64,000 bases of DNA from Arion vulgaris (GCA_020796225.1 CM036753.1:7001001-7065000); one strand, 5' to 3'. Shown: positions 11,030 to 23,776, counted from the stretch's first letter. Notes: generated by a model from the letters alone, not told the origin. Program-made: numbers and translations.

Positions 11030-13070
11030 TGATCAGCAGTATATGTTTTTTTTTTGACAGTACATGAGCTTTTGCACAGTATATGAGCCTTCTGTTGTCT
11101 TTAGTATCGCAGACTTCAGCACCTTTTCAGAGGAAGAAAAGGCGCATCCCTAACCTGCTTCTTCAGGCCAAAGCGAACACAGCATGTCGGCAATTGTAAA
11201 ACATCTGACGCCATGTTCTTGATAAGGAACATGCTCCACTGTTTTGGGACACATTTGCGTCACCCAAAGGAATTAAGTTTTCACTCTGTATTGTTTTCCA
11301 GTGAAGGGAGAAAAATGGTGAGCTATGGGACAAATATGTTTACATCTGCAATACTGACAGAACCAATCAGTCGGTTGTATGTCACAAATCTCAGTTGGAA
11401 GCGAGACTGATGAGACATATAGTGTTTATATCTCCACAGGAATGAAGTATTTTTACTCTGAGTTTTCCAGGTTGGAGAATGTAAACAACAGCACTTATCA
11501 TAATTCAACGAGACCAAGCATTCTGGCACTACCAACAAGTTAGACGGTTGTGGTTAGGTGACATATCTATTGTGTGACACTACTGCATGGTAGTTGTGTG
11601 GATTATATCGATATCCAGAGCAATCATGTAGGCACCTCCACTCTGACAAATTGCTGTTCTGGTGTGCGATCCAATCCTATTTCATATGCAGCTGAGCTCA
11701 CACTACTACCTTCATTCTTTGGTAGCATCCCCTATATGATCCCTATCCACTTTGACTACAATTCTGTACTATGTTTCCATGGTCACCATATGGAGGTGGA
11801 GTAGGGTCTTAGTGCTAGTTTATTGACCATGGCAGTTTCCTGTCACCTTAATTTCATTGTATGTACAGCGTATACCCAACATATCTCCCATCTTCTCTTT
11901 CTTATAACAGCTGTTACTAGTGGTTGACCAGACATATCACATATTTTATCACCTCTCTAGAATTTGTCCCATTTTATGTTTAATATTTATCACAGTCCTC
12001 TAACAAATTACACTGAACTAAATGTTTTAAACAAAATGATTTTATCAATCAAAAGATACAAATGAAAGAAAATAAAACACCACCTACAAAATTAATGTGG
12101 AACAACCTATCTCAATAATAAAAAAAAAAAAAGACTGTAGAAGCAGCAGAATAAATAAAGTTACAGTAAGAAAAATATAGATACATTGTGAGAAACAAAC
12201 AAAAATGCTTCTGTGTGCTGTTCTCTGGTAATGAGGTTTATGTTGTATCTTGTAAATAAATATTGGTCTGCAGTAGATTTTGACACCATTCTTGTATTAT
12301 TCTCTGAAACTCGGATCAATTATTTGACAAATTAAAATTAGTTGTATTCAGAAAAAATATTTTTTAAATGTTAGTATCATAGAGATATATATGTAACTTG
12401 TTAACTAGAGTTGTGTCATTTTTGTTTTCATACCATGTGACATATTTGAGAATACAGTGCCAGGTCCGTATGTTATCTTTGACCAGCAGCACTTGATTAA
12501 GGATATCAACATCATGTCAGTCACCGTTACTTCTATTTTTGTGGTACCTAGTTGATACTGTGTTGATCAGTTTGCAATCTTAAAAATCCCATCCAAATAG
12601 GAATTCAACCTAGACAACTCATCTAGAAAGCAAGAAAGCTCACCACTGCGTTAGTATGACTCTCGTAGAGTTTCTGTGCCAGTGAAAATCGCTCAAACGA
12701 CTCATCATTGTTCTCATGTAAATTCATGACGAGAATAGAAGTGCTGACACAAACCAACAGCTCAGCTTGTACAAACATTAAAAGCCAGAGTGCCAACATC
12801 AAACGTCCGCCACTTGAATATACAACTCACGTAGAAGGAAATAACCATCACAACAGAAACCACAAGTAAGTACAAGCGTTACTACATAGGGCAGCCGCTA
12901 GATGCGGCGACTAGCTGTCTGCTGTTTTATAAGTATTCAGTTCACAACACAACCATCGTGGACACAAACAAAAAGTATTCAGAATGACGTTCACATTCCA
13001 GTGTCGCACCAAGCACTCAACTCAGCTGGACGACGGAACGAGTTCAATCAACCATGAGAAAAATGTGCTA
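11030..13070. other. Intergenic, unrecognised
   Basis: About 2 kb of AT-rich sequence with no supported gene. A 76-codon open frame at 11574-11804 has no recognisable motif. 12560-12730 looks faintly tRNA/SINE-like on the minus strand, but I could not match it to a second copy. Confidence 0.4.
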
Positions 13071-13189
13071 GCAATGGCTTGCCTGTATTTACATCATGTT
13101 GGCTAAGCAGTCTCATAGTTATATGTAGAGGTCATTGTTTGGGATGTGGCATTCATAATAAAACTGGCATTCAATTTCACTATTGTTTC

Positions 13190-13470
13190 AAACACATACA
13201 CAATTTGTTGTCTATTTTTAAATTCTCCTTCCATCACACACTTACCTCCATAACCCATGTTGTGTTTCACATCTCTCTTCTCTCAAACACATACACAATG
13301 ATTGTGATAACCCATGTTGCGTCTGACATCTCACTTCTGTCACACAATTACCTACATAGCATATGTTGAGTTTCACATCTCTCTTCTCTCAAACACATAC
13401 ACAATGATCGTGATAACCCATGTGTCGCATACTCTGCACATCTCACTTCATACTTCACCATCTTGCTCCA
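13190..13470. repeat. ~60-110-bp imperfect tandem repeat
   Basis: TCTTCTCTCAAACACATACA and GATAACCCATGT recur two to three times with intervening variant copies. Confidence 0.7.
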
Positions 13471-13619
13471 AACATGTATATTGCATTTCAATCTCTTCCA
13501 TCATACTCAAACCATCTGTTGGTCACCAATCCCTGTCAGATCCTGAACTTAAACTTCATTGGCATCTACTGACATTTCAATCTATCTGTTCATATTTGTC
13601 CCACTCCTGACACGTGCAC

Positions 13620-13835
13620 ACTCCTGAAGCCACTCATGCGACTCCCAGACACTGTCACTTCATGTTCCAAACCCCCTGACACAGCCACTTTATGTGCCTC
13701 ACTCCCTGACACGGCCACTTCATGTGCCACACTCCCTGATATGGCCACTGCATGCCGCACTCTGACACAACCACACTGTGTACAACACTCCCTGATACAA
13801 CCACCATGTCCCACACTCTCTGACAACCACTCTGC
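13620..13835. repeat. 28-32-bp degenerate minisatellite
   Basis: About seven units around CTCCCTGACACGGCCACTTC followed by ATGTGCCACA; later units carry AACCACCATGT variants. Confidence 0.8.
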
Positions 13836-13899
13836 ACCCCACTACACACCAGTGTGGAAAAAGATTAAGAATCTAACCAAAATCCTCATTGTAACATGA

Positions 13900-14934
13900 A
13901 AATGGGTGAATTTGTGAACTTCTGACTTGATCCTGACCTTTATCTGACAGCAGCCTGTCAAAATTAAAACCTATAGTGAGTTATATGATTCTTTCAAACT
14001 AATTCATAATCATTGACATGATTATTCTGTGTAGTCTGAAAACTGTACAAATAAATTAAGAAACTGAGTGGGACAGAAAGAACTATAAAAATTAAGTTTT
14101 TAAGGACCTGCATAATTTATGTTGTAACATATTCTTGTAAGACCTGGACACAGCAAACAAAATAAAAAGCACATCAATGCATTTGATCACAAGTACTTTA
14201 GGAAAGTTGGTAAAATATCATGACACTGGGTCACTGATAATACAATGTGCTAGCAGCCACATGCTTTGGAAGTTGCAAGGTTGAAGGCCAGTGTAGACCA
14301 AATATTCCAAGTGAGCATACAATATGTGGTTGGACAACAAGTTTTCTCATCCTTTACTTGGGAATCTAAATTACAAGTATCTCAGAGGTCAGACTTCACT
14401 TGAATGGCAAGGGACACTGGTAAGAAAAGCAAGTCTGCACAAAAAAAATCAGGTGTCAAGCCGTAAAGTTATAGAGTGTAAACAAAAGAAAAAACATACC
14501 TCAACTGAAAAAATAAGATACAATCTCTCCCAGCAGGAGTAGCATGCACAACAGCAAACAGGGAGTAGAGGAAGTAAATGAAGACTACAGACCAGAGTAA
14601 CACAATATAAATGGGATGGATAGAACCAATAATTGTGTTCTCTGGAGTCCACTTGCACAAAATGAAAATCACTGAGGAGATTGCCGCTGGCGACTGCTGC
14701 ATCCATGCAAACCTATAAATGATATGTGCATTTATATTATATGTGTACTTGTGTGTATGTACGCTGTTGTTTCATAGTAAATATACAAGCAAAAAAATCT
14801 TACTGCATGTGTTTGTGCAAACATTAGATTGAATCGGACCTGTTAACCCTCTATGTTCAAAACACAATAATGTTTATGAAAGACATGACTTAATGAAGCT
14901 CCCCTTTTTTTTTTTTTTTAAAATAAAGAGAGCT
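13900..14934. other. Intergenic, mostly unrecognised
   Basis: No gene seen. 14395-14470 carries a small family F fragment (ACTGGTAAGAAAAGCAAG). Otherwise AT-rich spacer ending in a T-run at 14908-14920 just left of SINE-B. Confidence 0.45.
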
Positions 14935-15165
14935 TGGTTGTTTTTTTTTCTCGATCCAGAAGCACTTGAGCTTTCAGCTCTTCGGCTCGGTGCAATGGAC
15001 ATCGTAACCCTTCAGTTCGGTGCCACGAACACCGTAAATCTGGGGAACCTGTGGCTTTTCTGCCAGCCCGCGGAATTGAACCCGCACTCACAGAGGGCTA
15101 GTCACCCGCAGTCCAACGCGCTACGAACACGCTGGGCAGGCGGGCGCTCGTCTGTAGGGCTAGGC
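14935..15165 (-). mobile_element. SINE-B copy (tRNA-like), best preserved
   Basis: Read on the minus strand it begins near CAGCGTGTTCGTAGCGCGTT (A-box-like TAGCGCGTTGG) and has GGGTTCAATTCCGCGGGCTG, a near-perfect Pol III B box. The order A box, about 40 bases, B box is that of a tRNA-derived SINE head. The 3' half is shared with 245-440 and 62040-62245. Confidence 0.75.
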
Positions 15166-15169
15166 AATG

Positions 15170-15890
15170 CGTGCCGTACGAATTAAAGGGTTTGTGGTTT
15201 GAATCCTGTTATTTCTTTTTTCTGGAAGTCCTTAATACTTGTTCACTGTCTATTTATTGATCATATTCATTGGTTCGTGCTTCCCGATGCTTCTTAAAAC
15301 TCTCCATCTCTTGCAAGACTGTCCCCTTCTTGCTGGTCAAAGGATGAAAACCTGCCCCAAGGAAGGCACCATCATATTCACTAACCATGTTTATAAAGAT
15401 GCATAGCTGATCGCAGAAGTCATGCTCTGTGGTTCTAGTTTGAGGCTTCTACAAGGATTCTCCATACTTTTCTGTCTTTTGTAACCTTTAGCATGTAGTG
15501 TTCCACATCAGAGATCTAACATCAACTTTCTTGCGACTTTCACACATGCAGTTCATTGTGGCTGTGGAACTCCTGTTTCAAGACAGCTGGACATCAAGAG
15601 TACTTTTTTCTTTGAAGTTTCTGTACCAATATAATCTGTTCAGATGCAGAGTTTTAGTACGAACCCAACCTGGAGGATCAGATGACCATTTTTCTGTCTG
15701 TTCCTTTCATAATGTTCTGTTCACGTGAATCTGCCAGGAACAATGTTCCCATGAGCATAGCTCATTCAAGAGTCCCAACAGTGACATGAGCTTACCATTT
15801 ATGATAATATAATGCTACAATAGGCAGCGGTCTTTGTGATGGCAAATAGGACATACAATCAGCATGCTACAGGGACTATTAGCATGCATC
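15170..15890. other. Intergenic, unrecognised
   Basis: No supported gene or repeat. A 76-codon open frame at 15498-15728 shows no family motif. Confidence 0.4.
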
Positions 15891-15894
15891 CCAT

Positions 15895-16150
15895 CTACTG
15901 AGAGACAGAAGACATGTGTGTCTGCCCAGGGATTCTTCACCTTTCAACGGAGCACAAACTTTTTCCAGCTCTTCCTCTCTCCTGCCATCCCTTCCAATTC
16001 TTTCCATGTTTTTCCTATCCTTTTAATATCAGCCTCCAGCTCTCTTCTCCAGGTATGTCTAGGCCTTCCCTTACTCCTCTTTCCCAGCGGGTTCCAAAAC
16101 AGTGCCTGTCTTGCAATGCTTCCTGTCGGCTGCCCATGTATTCAATTGCA
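15895..16150 (-). mobile_element. LINE 3' fragment
   Basis: Minus-strand reading gives fragments of an ORF2 tail (RKHCKTGT, then LEKRAGG). It matches the plus-strand relic at 59860-60085 base for base over long stretches, for example the strings around GCATTGCAAGACAGGCACTG. Dead fragment. Confidence 0.65.
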
Positions 16151-16574
16151 GTTAATTTTGCCAAACAAACAACAAACACTCTTAATATTGTTTTACTGAT
16201 ATTATTTATGTATTTTTTATTCCTTTCTTATTTCAATAAACCTTCATTTTAAAATTCACAAACTAAATTTGTAATTTAAATAATCATAAAGAGCGAATAA
16301 TTTAACGTAGAACCCAAAATTACATTTCCATATTATTTTAGCTGTCTGCGCACATCAACGTTTGTTTATTCAAATCAGTCATATATGTTTATTATTAGAC
16401 TGTTTGAGACAGTACATCTCCAGTTATAGTAACAGAAATATAGATCAAATAATATTATTTGTAAGAAAGTTGTGCTTTCTGCACAAAACTAGATAGATAA
16501 TAATATTCCTGTTTACATTCTTTGGTACTAACATTTGATTTATTTCGATCAACACAGTTATTTGACTGACACAG

Positions 16575-17250
16575 CAACAAATGGATTATTAAAGCATCTG
16601 TTGATGGACTAATTCAGCAACCATTATGGACTAATTCAAGCATCCGTGATGGACTAATTCAAGAACCGTTGATTGACTAATTCAACCAACGTTGATGTAC
16701 TAATCCAACGCGAAATCCGTTGATGGCATCTATGGTATTCAAGCATCTGTTGATTGACTAATTCAAGCATCATTATGGACTAATCAAGCACTGTTTGATT
16801 TGATCTAATTCAAGCAATCGACCGTTGATGGATACTAATTCAAGCAACGTTGATGGACTAATTCAAGCAATTCGCTGATGGACTAATTCAAGCAACGTGA
16901 TGGACTAATTCAAGCAATCGTTGATGGACTAATTCAAGCATCGTTGATGGACTAATTCAACATGTGACTATTCAACCAGTCTGATGACTAATTCAACAAC
17001 GTATGGACTAATTCAAGCACATTGTATGGACTAATTCAAGCAATGTTGATGGACTAATTAAGCAATCGTGATGATAATTTAGCAATCATTGATGGACTAA
17101 TTCAAACATGTGGAATAATTCTACAGATCATTGATGGATAATTCAAATCAGACTAATTAGAACAATCATGATGGACTATTAACAACGTTGATGGACTAAT
17201 TTAGAAAGTGAGGACTAATTAGCATCATTATGACAATTCAAAAATCGACT
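16575..17250. repeat. 24-bp satellite, ~27 noisy copies
   Basis: The unit contains GATGGACTAATTCAAGCA. Copies differ mainly by one- to three-base deletions scattered at random, and the array blends into the next array near 17250. Confidence 0.85.
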
Positions 17251-18415
17251 AATGTACTTCAGTAGATCATATTATTCAAGATCAGACTAATGATAAACAA
17301 TGAACACAGACAGTGTTGATAGACTAATGATAGAACAATGGGATGAGAAGCATTCATTAGATCAGATAAGATAACAATGGTGACATAGCAGAAATCATGT
17401 ATACAAGATCAGACTAATGATAGAACAATGAGACAAGACAATGTCATTACAAGACCAGACTAATGATAGAACAATGAGACAGACATGTCATGCAGTCATA
17501 CTAAGATAACATAGACATGACATGTCATTACAAGATCAGACTAATGATACATGCAGACAGACATGTCATTACAAGACAGACTAATGATAACAATGAACAT
17601 GCAGACAGACATGTCATTACAAGATCAGACTAATGATAGAACAATGAGACATGCAGACAGACATGTCATTACAAGATCAGACTAATGATAGAACAATGAG
17701 ACATGAGACAGCATGTCATTACAAGATCAGACTAATGATAGAACAATGAGACAGACATGTCATTACAAGATCAGACTAATGATAAAACAATGAGACAGAC
17801 ATGTCATTACAAGATCAGACTAATGATACATGCAGACAGACATGTCATTACAAGATCAGACTAATGATACAGAGACAGATTATAGACGACTATGCAGACA
17901 GACATGTCATTACAAGATCAGACTAATGATAGAACAATGAGACAGACATGTCATTACAGATCAGACTAATGATAGAACAATGAGACATGCAACAGACATG
18001 TCATTACAAGATCAGACTAATGATAACAATGCAGACAGACATGTCATTACAAGATCAGACTAATGATACATGCAGACAGACATGTCATTACAAGATCAGA
18101 CTAATGATACATGCAGACAGACATGTCATTACAAGATCAGACTAATGATACATGCAGACAGACATGTCATTACAATATCAGACTAATGATACATGCAGAC
18201 AGACATGTCATTACAAGATCAGACTAATGATAGAACAATGAGACATGCAGACAGACATGTCATTTCAAGATCAGACTAATGATAGAACAATGAGACATGC
18301 AGACAGACATGTCATTACAAGATCAGACTAATGATAGAACAATGAGACATGCAGACAGACATGTCATTACAAGATCAGACTAATGATAGAACAATGAGAC
18401 ATGCAGACAGACATG
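17250..18415. repeat. ~52-bp satellite, ~25 copies
   Basis: The unit contains ACATGTCATTACAAGATCAG followed by ACTAATGATAGAACAATGAG. Full (52-bp) and short (~41-bp) versions alternate; the right end is most regular and the left end is degenerate. Confidence 0.88.
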
Positions 18416-18980
18416 GTATGACCTAACAATCAGTGGTGTACTTGGCATCCACATTTCAACATTAGTTCTATACACTTCTTGCAGTCAACAAATGACAGTT
18501 TTTGAGCAATGAGAATGAAGGCAGAGCAAACAAACATGGCCACACAAACAACAATCAAGTTAGATGCTATCACAATTGTTGATAAAATGCAAATGAGCAC
18601 TGCTACAAACAGAAGTCACATTATGTGAACTGACAATCTTTTACTTGCCAAGTTTTGAATTTCTTATTCTTGATTTCTAATTTTGCAAAAACATATACTA
18701 TTGATGTCTTACTACTCTCATAAGTTCAAACTAAAATGTATAATTCTGTAAAACATATACTATTGATGTCTTACTCCTCTCATAAGTTCAAACTAAAATG
18801 TATGCTTGTATTATAGTACAATATGGTAAGCACTATCACATTGTAAGAAGTGAAAACAAAAAGTCCTGTGCTAGAAATCTCTTCTTATCCTGAATCTCAT
18901 GTAAAACAGGATTAGAGAAAAGAAGAAGTGGTGGTAAGCAATACTGAATAGGGATATTTTTACCAGTGCGGTGCCAGAGC
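18416..18980. other. Spacer with small duplication
   Basis: No gene. AACATATACTATTGATGTCT with its downstream ~45 bases is present twice (about 18690 and 18752). Confidence 0.5.
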
Positions 18981-18984
18981 CTGC

Positions 18985-19205
18985 AAGAGAAGCAAAGAAT
19001 AGTACCACTGCAACCTACAAGGCATATAGTAAGAGGCGACTGATGTAGGGGCCTAGGAAGCTACCCTAGTAAATAAAAAGTGTTGCAGAAATCAGATGTA
19101 CTGGCCTACTTGTAGGCACATAACTGGCATGATGTACAATCGCTCTTAGGCTCACATCACACAGAGTGGTTAACAAGTGGTCGATATGGAGCATTCGATG
19201 AAGAA
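18985..19205 (+). mobile_element. SINE-A2 copy
   Basis: Contains AAAGAATAGTACCACTG, GGCCTACTTGTAGGCACATA, ACTGGCATGATGTACAATCG and GAGTGGTTAACAAGTGGTCG, the diagnostic order of this family. Sisters at 21185-21400, 28340-28580 and 47520-47755 on the same strand. Confidence 0.8.
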
Positions 19206-19479
19206 CAGGGATATTTATAATTTGTTTAAATCACTATTAATTACCACTATCATGAAGTTTAACAGAATATGATGGGGCTAGGGCATATTGAACACAAATG
19301 GTGAGAACAGGGAGTATAAAATTATATCTACAAAAAAAAAGATGATGAAGGGGAAGAGACCACGAGGCTGATCAAGAAAATGATGGAGAGACAACATTGA
19401 AGTAGATCTAGGAGTCAACAAGTGTGAAGAGAAGTTCAAGAACTGAGATGAATGGAGGTGGGTGATATCTGCAGTATTG

Positions 19480-20045
19480 GTTAATAAACCCATAGGTGCT
19501 CAGTTTCCCCCAACTGAGATTGAAGAGTATGCATACTGATGGTTCCTGTGGCTCGCTGATTAAACACACTCCTCATTATGCCTCTCAGCCATCCAGTTCT
19601 ACTTGTACAACGGGTAACCACAAATTGCTTAAATCAATGGAGCGATTCAACATCTATTTTAGTGTCCTCATCCAATAGGCAGTCGCGAAGAGACAGAAGA
19701 GAATCTCCCTTATCCATTTTCAACTCCCCAACAATCGATACTGTTGATGCAAGCTTATCCGCTCTCTCATTACAGCAAACACCCGCATGCCCAGGACAGT
19801 AGATTCACATAAGCCTCTGGAGGTTAGAAAATTCTATAGTCTACATCCACTCATACCGAAACCTGCCATTTTGGATCTTATGAAGCACCGATTGAGAGTC
19901 AGATACAACAACGGCCCTAACCTCCATCCTCGTACTAGAAGTAGTTGTCCTGTACGTTCCACTGCAACAACCCTATCATGCGCATTAGCCAAGAAACCCC
20001 AGCCTGACTTCTCACCGCTCACCATCGGTATCTGCAATAAAGAAT
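19480..20045 (-). pseudogene. RNase H-bearing LINE remnant
   Basis: Minus-strand frames give IPMVSGEKSGWGFLAN and, in other frames, broken pieces resembling the RNase H region that follows RT in I-type non-LTR elements. 19490-19640 matches 24390-24545 (both contain GTATGCATACT and GGTTCCTG blocks), so two copies of the same 3' region exist. Multiple frame breaks. Confidence 0.45.
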
Positions 20046-20169
20046 CTTAAAGGCTTGGAAAGCTGAAGAATAAGCTTTACAAGTTTTGTTACTCAATAAG
20101 AAATAAGTCATCCACTGCAAGCGATGACTTCTTGTAGAACTAGTTCTACACAAGCAATGATAAAGTCAG

Positions 20170-20430
20170 TCTTAGGGGTCTCTGTGGCGTAGAGGTTAGA
20201 TGCACACCTCCTGTTCCAAACGTACTCGGTTTGCTCCCTCGTGGAGTCATTGGGATATTTTTCCAGAGATCCCTGATCTCAGTATAGGTGGAATCGAGTT
20301 CCTAGTTCTATCAGAGACGGACGATAAAACGCATGTCGCGTGTTTAAGTTGAGCTCATAAAAGAACCCTTGGCTGTTCAAAACTAGAAGTGCAGGCTGGA
20401 AAGCCACTGTCTATGCCAAGTTCATTATAA
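20170..20430 (+). mobile_element. tRNA-like SINE (single copy here)
   Basis: The head GGTCTCTGTGGCGTAGAGGTTAG resembles the SINE-C head and contains an A-box-like GTGGCGTAGAGG. The body differs from SINE-C and includes AAAAGAACCCTTGGCTGTTC. No second copy in the window, so the class is inferred from the head alone. Confidence 0.5.
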
Positions 20431-21180
20431 GAATAAAAAAATAGCAAGAAAAATGTTCACCATCTTCTAAAAGTAACCTCGCCGGTTCTACAGAATTTGT
20501 GCCTGCTGCTGAGATCTTCCTGTGTAAGAAAGAGATCAGAGCACGCATGATATGCCATGATGATGGTCCTATCAATTAATGATAAAGTCATTCATTGCTG
20601 ACGTTGACTTAGAACTGGTTTTACAGAATCAATGATATGTTGTCCACTGTAAACAATGACTTGTTGTAAAAGAGTTATGCATCAATGTAAGGTGTTCAAT
20701 TCACAATACAGTCAATTCCCCAGTTACCTGGCAGAACATGGGAACCACAATTTTCTGAATTGTTTCAGCTGTACTAATGTGTAAACTATTCTGATACTTT
20801 CAACTAACCAGACAAAACTGAGCTCCTATAGGGATGCCCTGAGAATATTAGACATTGATGTTAATTTGCTACAAGTGATGATGACAACTTTAGTCATCTG
20901 TGTGTTGTTATAGAGCTAGAGACTGCCGTAGTCTGTGTTGTTACCTTGATGTGGTTTGTGTGCCCCGGCTATGTTCAGAGAGATGTCAGTGGAAATCTTA
21001 GCTCTAGCAAGGTTTGTAAAGCTATAGATTAAAACAGACACCGGATCAGGGATTAGAGAATAGTCAATCTATCTTCATACACAAAAAGTCAAAATGATCA
21101 AAAACCAGTTTGCAGCGAGTGGACATCCGCAGTTTGGAGCTTGCATGACTATCAATAGAATGGACATCCAGCCTATGTGT
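20431..21180. other. Intergenic, unrecognised
   Basis: No gene. CAGTCAATTCCCCAGTTACC at about 20703 looks like a pogo/Tigger-type transposon end, but no matching opposite end was found. Confidence 0.35.
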
Positions 21181-21184
21181 TGCC

Positions 21185-21400
21185 CGGGCTTGCAAGGAGC
21201 AAAAATAGTAACACTGCGACCTACAAGGTATGTTGTAAGAGACGACCGAGGTAGAGGCCTGGGGAAGCTTCCTATTAAATAAAACATGACACAGAAATCG
21301 GGTGTGCTGGCCTACTCGTAGGCGCATAACTGGCACAATGTACAATCACTCTTAGGCTCAGATCACAGAGTGGTTTAACTAGTAGTCGATATGGAGAAAA
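21185..21400 (+). mobile_element. SINE-A2 copy
   Basis: Same family order as 18985-19205: AACACTGCGACCTACAAGG, CTGGCCTACTCGTAGGCGCA, GTCGATATGGAG. Confidence 0.8.
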
Positions 21401-21745
21401 TTTTGTCTACGAAAAATAACATAAAATGGAACAAATTCAGAAGAGGTGATAAATCGAGAAATTTCTGGTCAACCACTAGTAGCTACTGTTATAAGAAAGA
21501 GAAGATGGAGAAACGTTGGACATATTCTGAGAAGAAAATATCAAAGAATCAGAAAGCAGGCATTAAAATGGTTGGCACATGATGGTTCAGGAAAGAAAGG
21601 ACACCCTAAGGAAACCCTGAAATGAACTTTACTGAGAGAGACAAGAAATATCAAATTCCATAAAAAAGATTGAATGAATTGCCGAGGATAGAGCTGTAGG
21701 AGAGAAATTGCTTGCATGATCTGTGTAACGGTATGAAAAGAATCC
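21400..21745 (+). mobile_element. LINE-1' 3' fragment
   Basis: A decayed copy of the ORF2 C-terminal tail that is best preserved at 58500-58770. Shared landmarks are GAGAAGATGGAGA, GAATCAGAAAGCAGGCATT and GAGAGAAATTGCTTGCA, ending in a GTAACGGTA stretch. Frames are broken. Confidence 0.7.
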
Positions 21746-22049
21746 GGTACTGAGAATTGATTGTTGATTACTAAAAGATATTAGCACAGACACAACTAGT
21801 AATTGTCTGTATATTATAAAGTCTTTCAGAAATAAAACTAGTCAAGTGGTTAGAACACTTGCTTTGCAATCAAAAGTGACGAAATTTGCTTCCAGGTTCT
21901 GACATCCTCAAACCGGCCACACTGAAAAATATGCTACTTGTGAAAACTGGTTACCTACCTCAGCTCCAAGCTCTAAGCCTAGTACAGTGAGGTACCTATA
22001 ACTTCACAACTCTACGAATATGGGATTACCACTACCATTTTGAAAAAAT

Positions 22050-22299
22050 AAAAATATCTAGAGATCTGTGACAGGACAGTGGCTTCGTAGGCTCATGTTC
22101 TTGGTTCAATTCCACAGTGGGAGTAGAATGAATTATTTCCCCTGTAACAACTCTCAGATTGTTATTGGACTCCAGTCTCAATTGGGTACTAGAAAAACAC
22201 TGAGAAGTAAAGATGGCTGGCGTGATGTTGACCATCTCACACATCGTGTGCCGTTCATCAATGAAAAATATGTGCATTACCTCAATATACCTCATGGTA
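22050..22299 (+). mobile_element. SINE-E copy, interrupted at 3' end
   Basis: Matches 32440-32714 throughout (GGTTCAATTCCACAGTG, CAATTGGGTACTAG, GGCGTGATGTTGACC, TATACCTCATGGTAT). Just where the SINE should continue, the TTAA-flanked palindromic element begins. Confidence 0.8.
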
Positions 22300-22967
22300 T
22301 TAAGGGGGATTCGGTAGTGTGGGGATCATGAAGCTATTTTCGTTGTTTTCATATTATTATAAAATTTGTATAACCACTTTGAAAGATTATGACTTAGAAT
22401 AGCAGAAAAAAATTAGAAAAAAAAAAGGTCAAAGCGTTGCCATGGAAACAATACAAAATGGCCACCAAAACAAAATTTCAAATCCCTAAGGCTCTGAATC
22501 TAATGAATGTAAATGAATTCTGTTTTCATGCTAAGTGCGAATTGTAATATCTAAAATATTACACATGATTTTTAGGATATATTAAATATTCAATTTTTTA
22601 AATACATTTTTGGGTAAAAATTCCTCCAAAATTCGGTAAAAAAAGCTGTTTTTGGTGTGCGTGTTTACCCAAAAATTCATTAAAAATGTAATATTTAATA
22701 TATCCTAAAATCATGTGTAATTTTTAGATATTACAATTGCTCACCTTAGAGTGAAAACAGAATTTATTTATATTCATTACTTTCAGAGCCTTAGGAATTT
22801 ACAATTTTGTGTTTGGCTGCCATTTTTATTGTTTCCATAACACGCTTGACATATTTGTTTTACTAATTTTTTCTACTCTTTAAATCGTAATATCTCAAAA
22901 TTATAATACAAATTCTACATTAATATGAAAGCAACGAAAAAGTTTCCAGACCAGAATCCCCCCTTAA
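22300..22967. mobile_element. Long palindromic TTAA element, copy 1
   Basis: 668 bp bounded by TTAAGGGGGATTC on the left and GAATCCCCCCTTAA on the right. Each half is an imperfect inverted copy of the other (for example AATATTACACATGATTTTTA on the left, TGTAATTTTTAGATATTACA on the right). There is a short non-palindromic centre near 22650. No coding capacity. TTAA at both ends fits piggyBac-type targeting, but the terminal bases GGGGG are not the usual CCC, so class is inference. Confidence 0.8.
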
Positions 22968-23189
22968 ATAAGCTTCCTTTTCCTAAAAAATCTCACAATA
23001 TAATTTGTTGTTGAAATTGAACACAATACAAGATTGAATGAAATTTAAAGTCTAAAATATTTAATTGTAATCAAAAGCATCAAATATAGTAAATCTTATA
23101 TCGAAAGAAAAAAACAGCGCAGCATATACCTTGGACAGATATGAAATAATAATGATGTGATTAAAATGAACTGAACATAATTGAATTCA
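22968..23189. other. Short unrecognised AT-rich spacer
   Basis: May include the remaining 3' end of the interrupted SINE-E; otherwise nothing identifiable. Confidence 0.35.
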
Positions 23190-23480
23190 TCCAGTGCATC
23201 CATCCAAGTAATGACATTCCATTTGTTCTTGCTAATGTCAACTGTGGGCATCTGTAGCTTAAGCGGTAGTGAGCCTGATCCCAACCCAAGAGTACCTGGT
23301 TCAAACTCAACTGCAGGAGTTTGGAAGAAAATTAAGTTCCGTGGATTTTTACGAATGGTAAAAATAGACCTCACCGTTCAGTAAGCAATGGCAAACTAAT
23401 GAATGTATAAATGGTGCCTAGAAAATCAACAAACTTGTTTACTGTGGTTGATGGCAACGTCTTATAAAGGATAAGCCACA
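23190..23480 (+). mobile_element. SINE-D copy (tRNA-like)
   Basis: The head CTGTAGCTTAAGCGGTAGTG (A-box-like) is followed by GGTTCAAACTC (B-box-like) about 45 bases later. The same element lies inverted at 42360-42585 (CGCTTAAGCTACAG, GAACCAGGTAC). The tail includes TTTACTGTGGTTGATGGC, matched in inverse near 42370. Confidence 0.7.
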
Positions 23481-23639
23481 GTTTTCATTTTCAATGTCAA
23501 CTTTATGTACAGGTAATCAATGCAGGAACAGATACATTACAGTTTTATATAAGCAAGGAGAACATTATACAAATAGATATTTTAAAAACACAACAATGGA
23601 CATTTCTACCGTAAATCTTAGTATCTGCATGTTAGTAAC

Positions 23640-23775
23640 AACTGTTATAAGCAAGAGAAGATAGAGATATGTTGGGCATACTCTGAGAGAAAATGATCAG
23701 AGAATGACAAAACAGGCATTGAAGTATAAGGAAAATGGTTCAAGAAAGAAATGTCAAAGCCAAATGATTACTTGC
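23640..23775 (+). mobile_element. LINE-1' 3' fragment
   Basis: A short piece of the same ORF2 tail as 58500-58770 (GTTATAAGCAAGAGAAGATA, GAAAATGATCAGAGAATG, GGCATTGAAGT). It runs straight into the 30-bp array. Confidence 0.65.
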
Positions 23776-23776
23776 C

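Noticed and set aside
14935..15165. Functional tRNA gene
   Set aside because: A and B boxes are present, but the arms do not pair as a full tRNA and the sequence recurs as a SINE.
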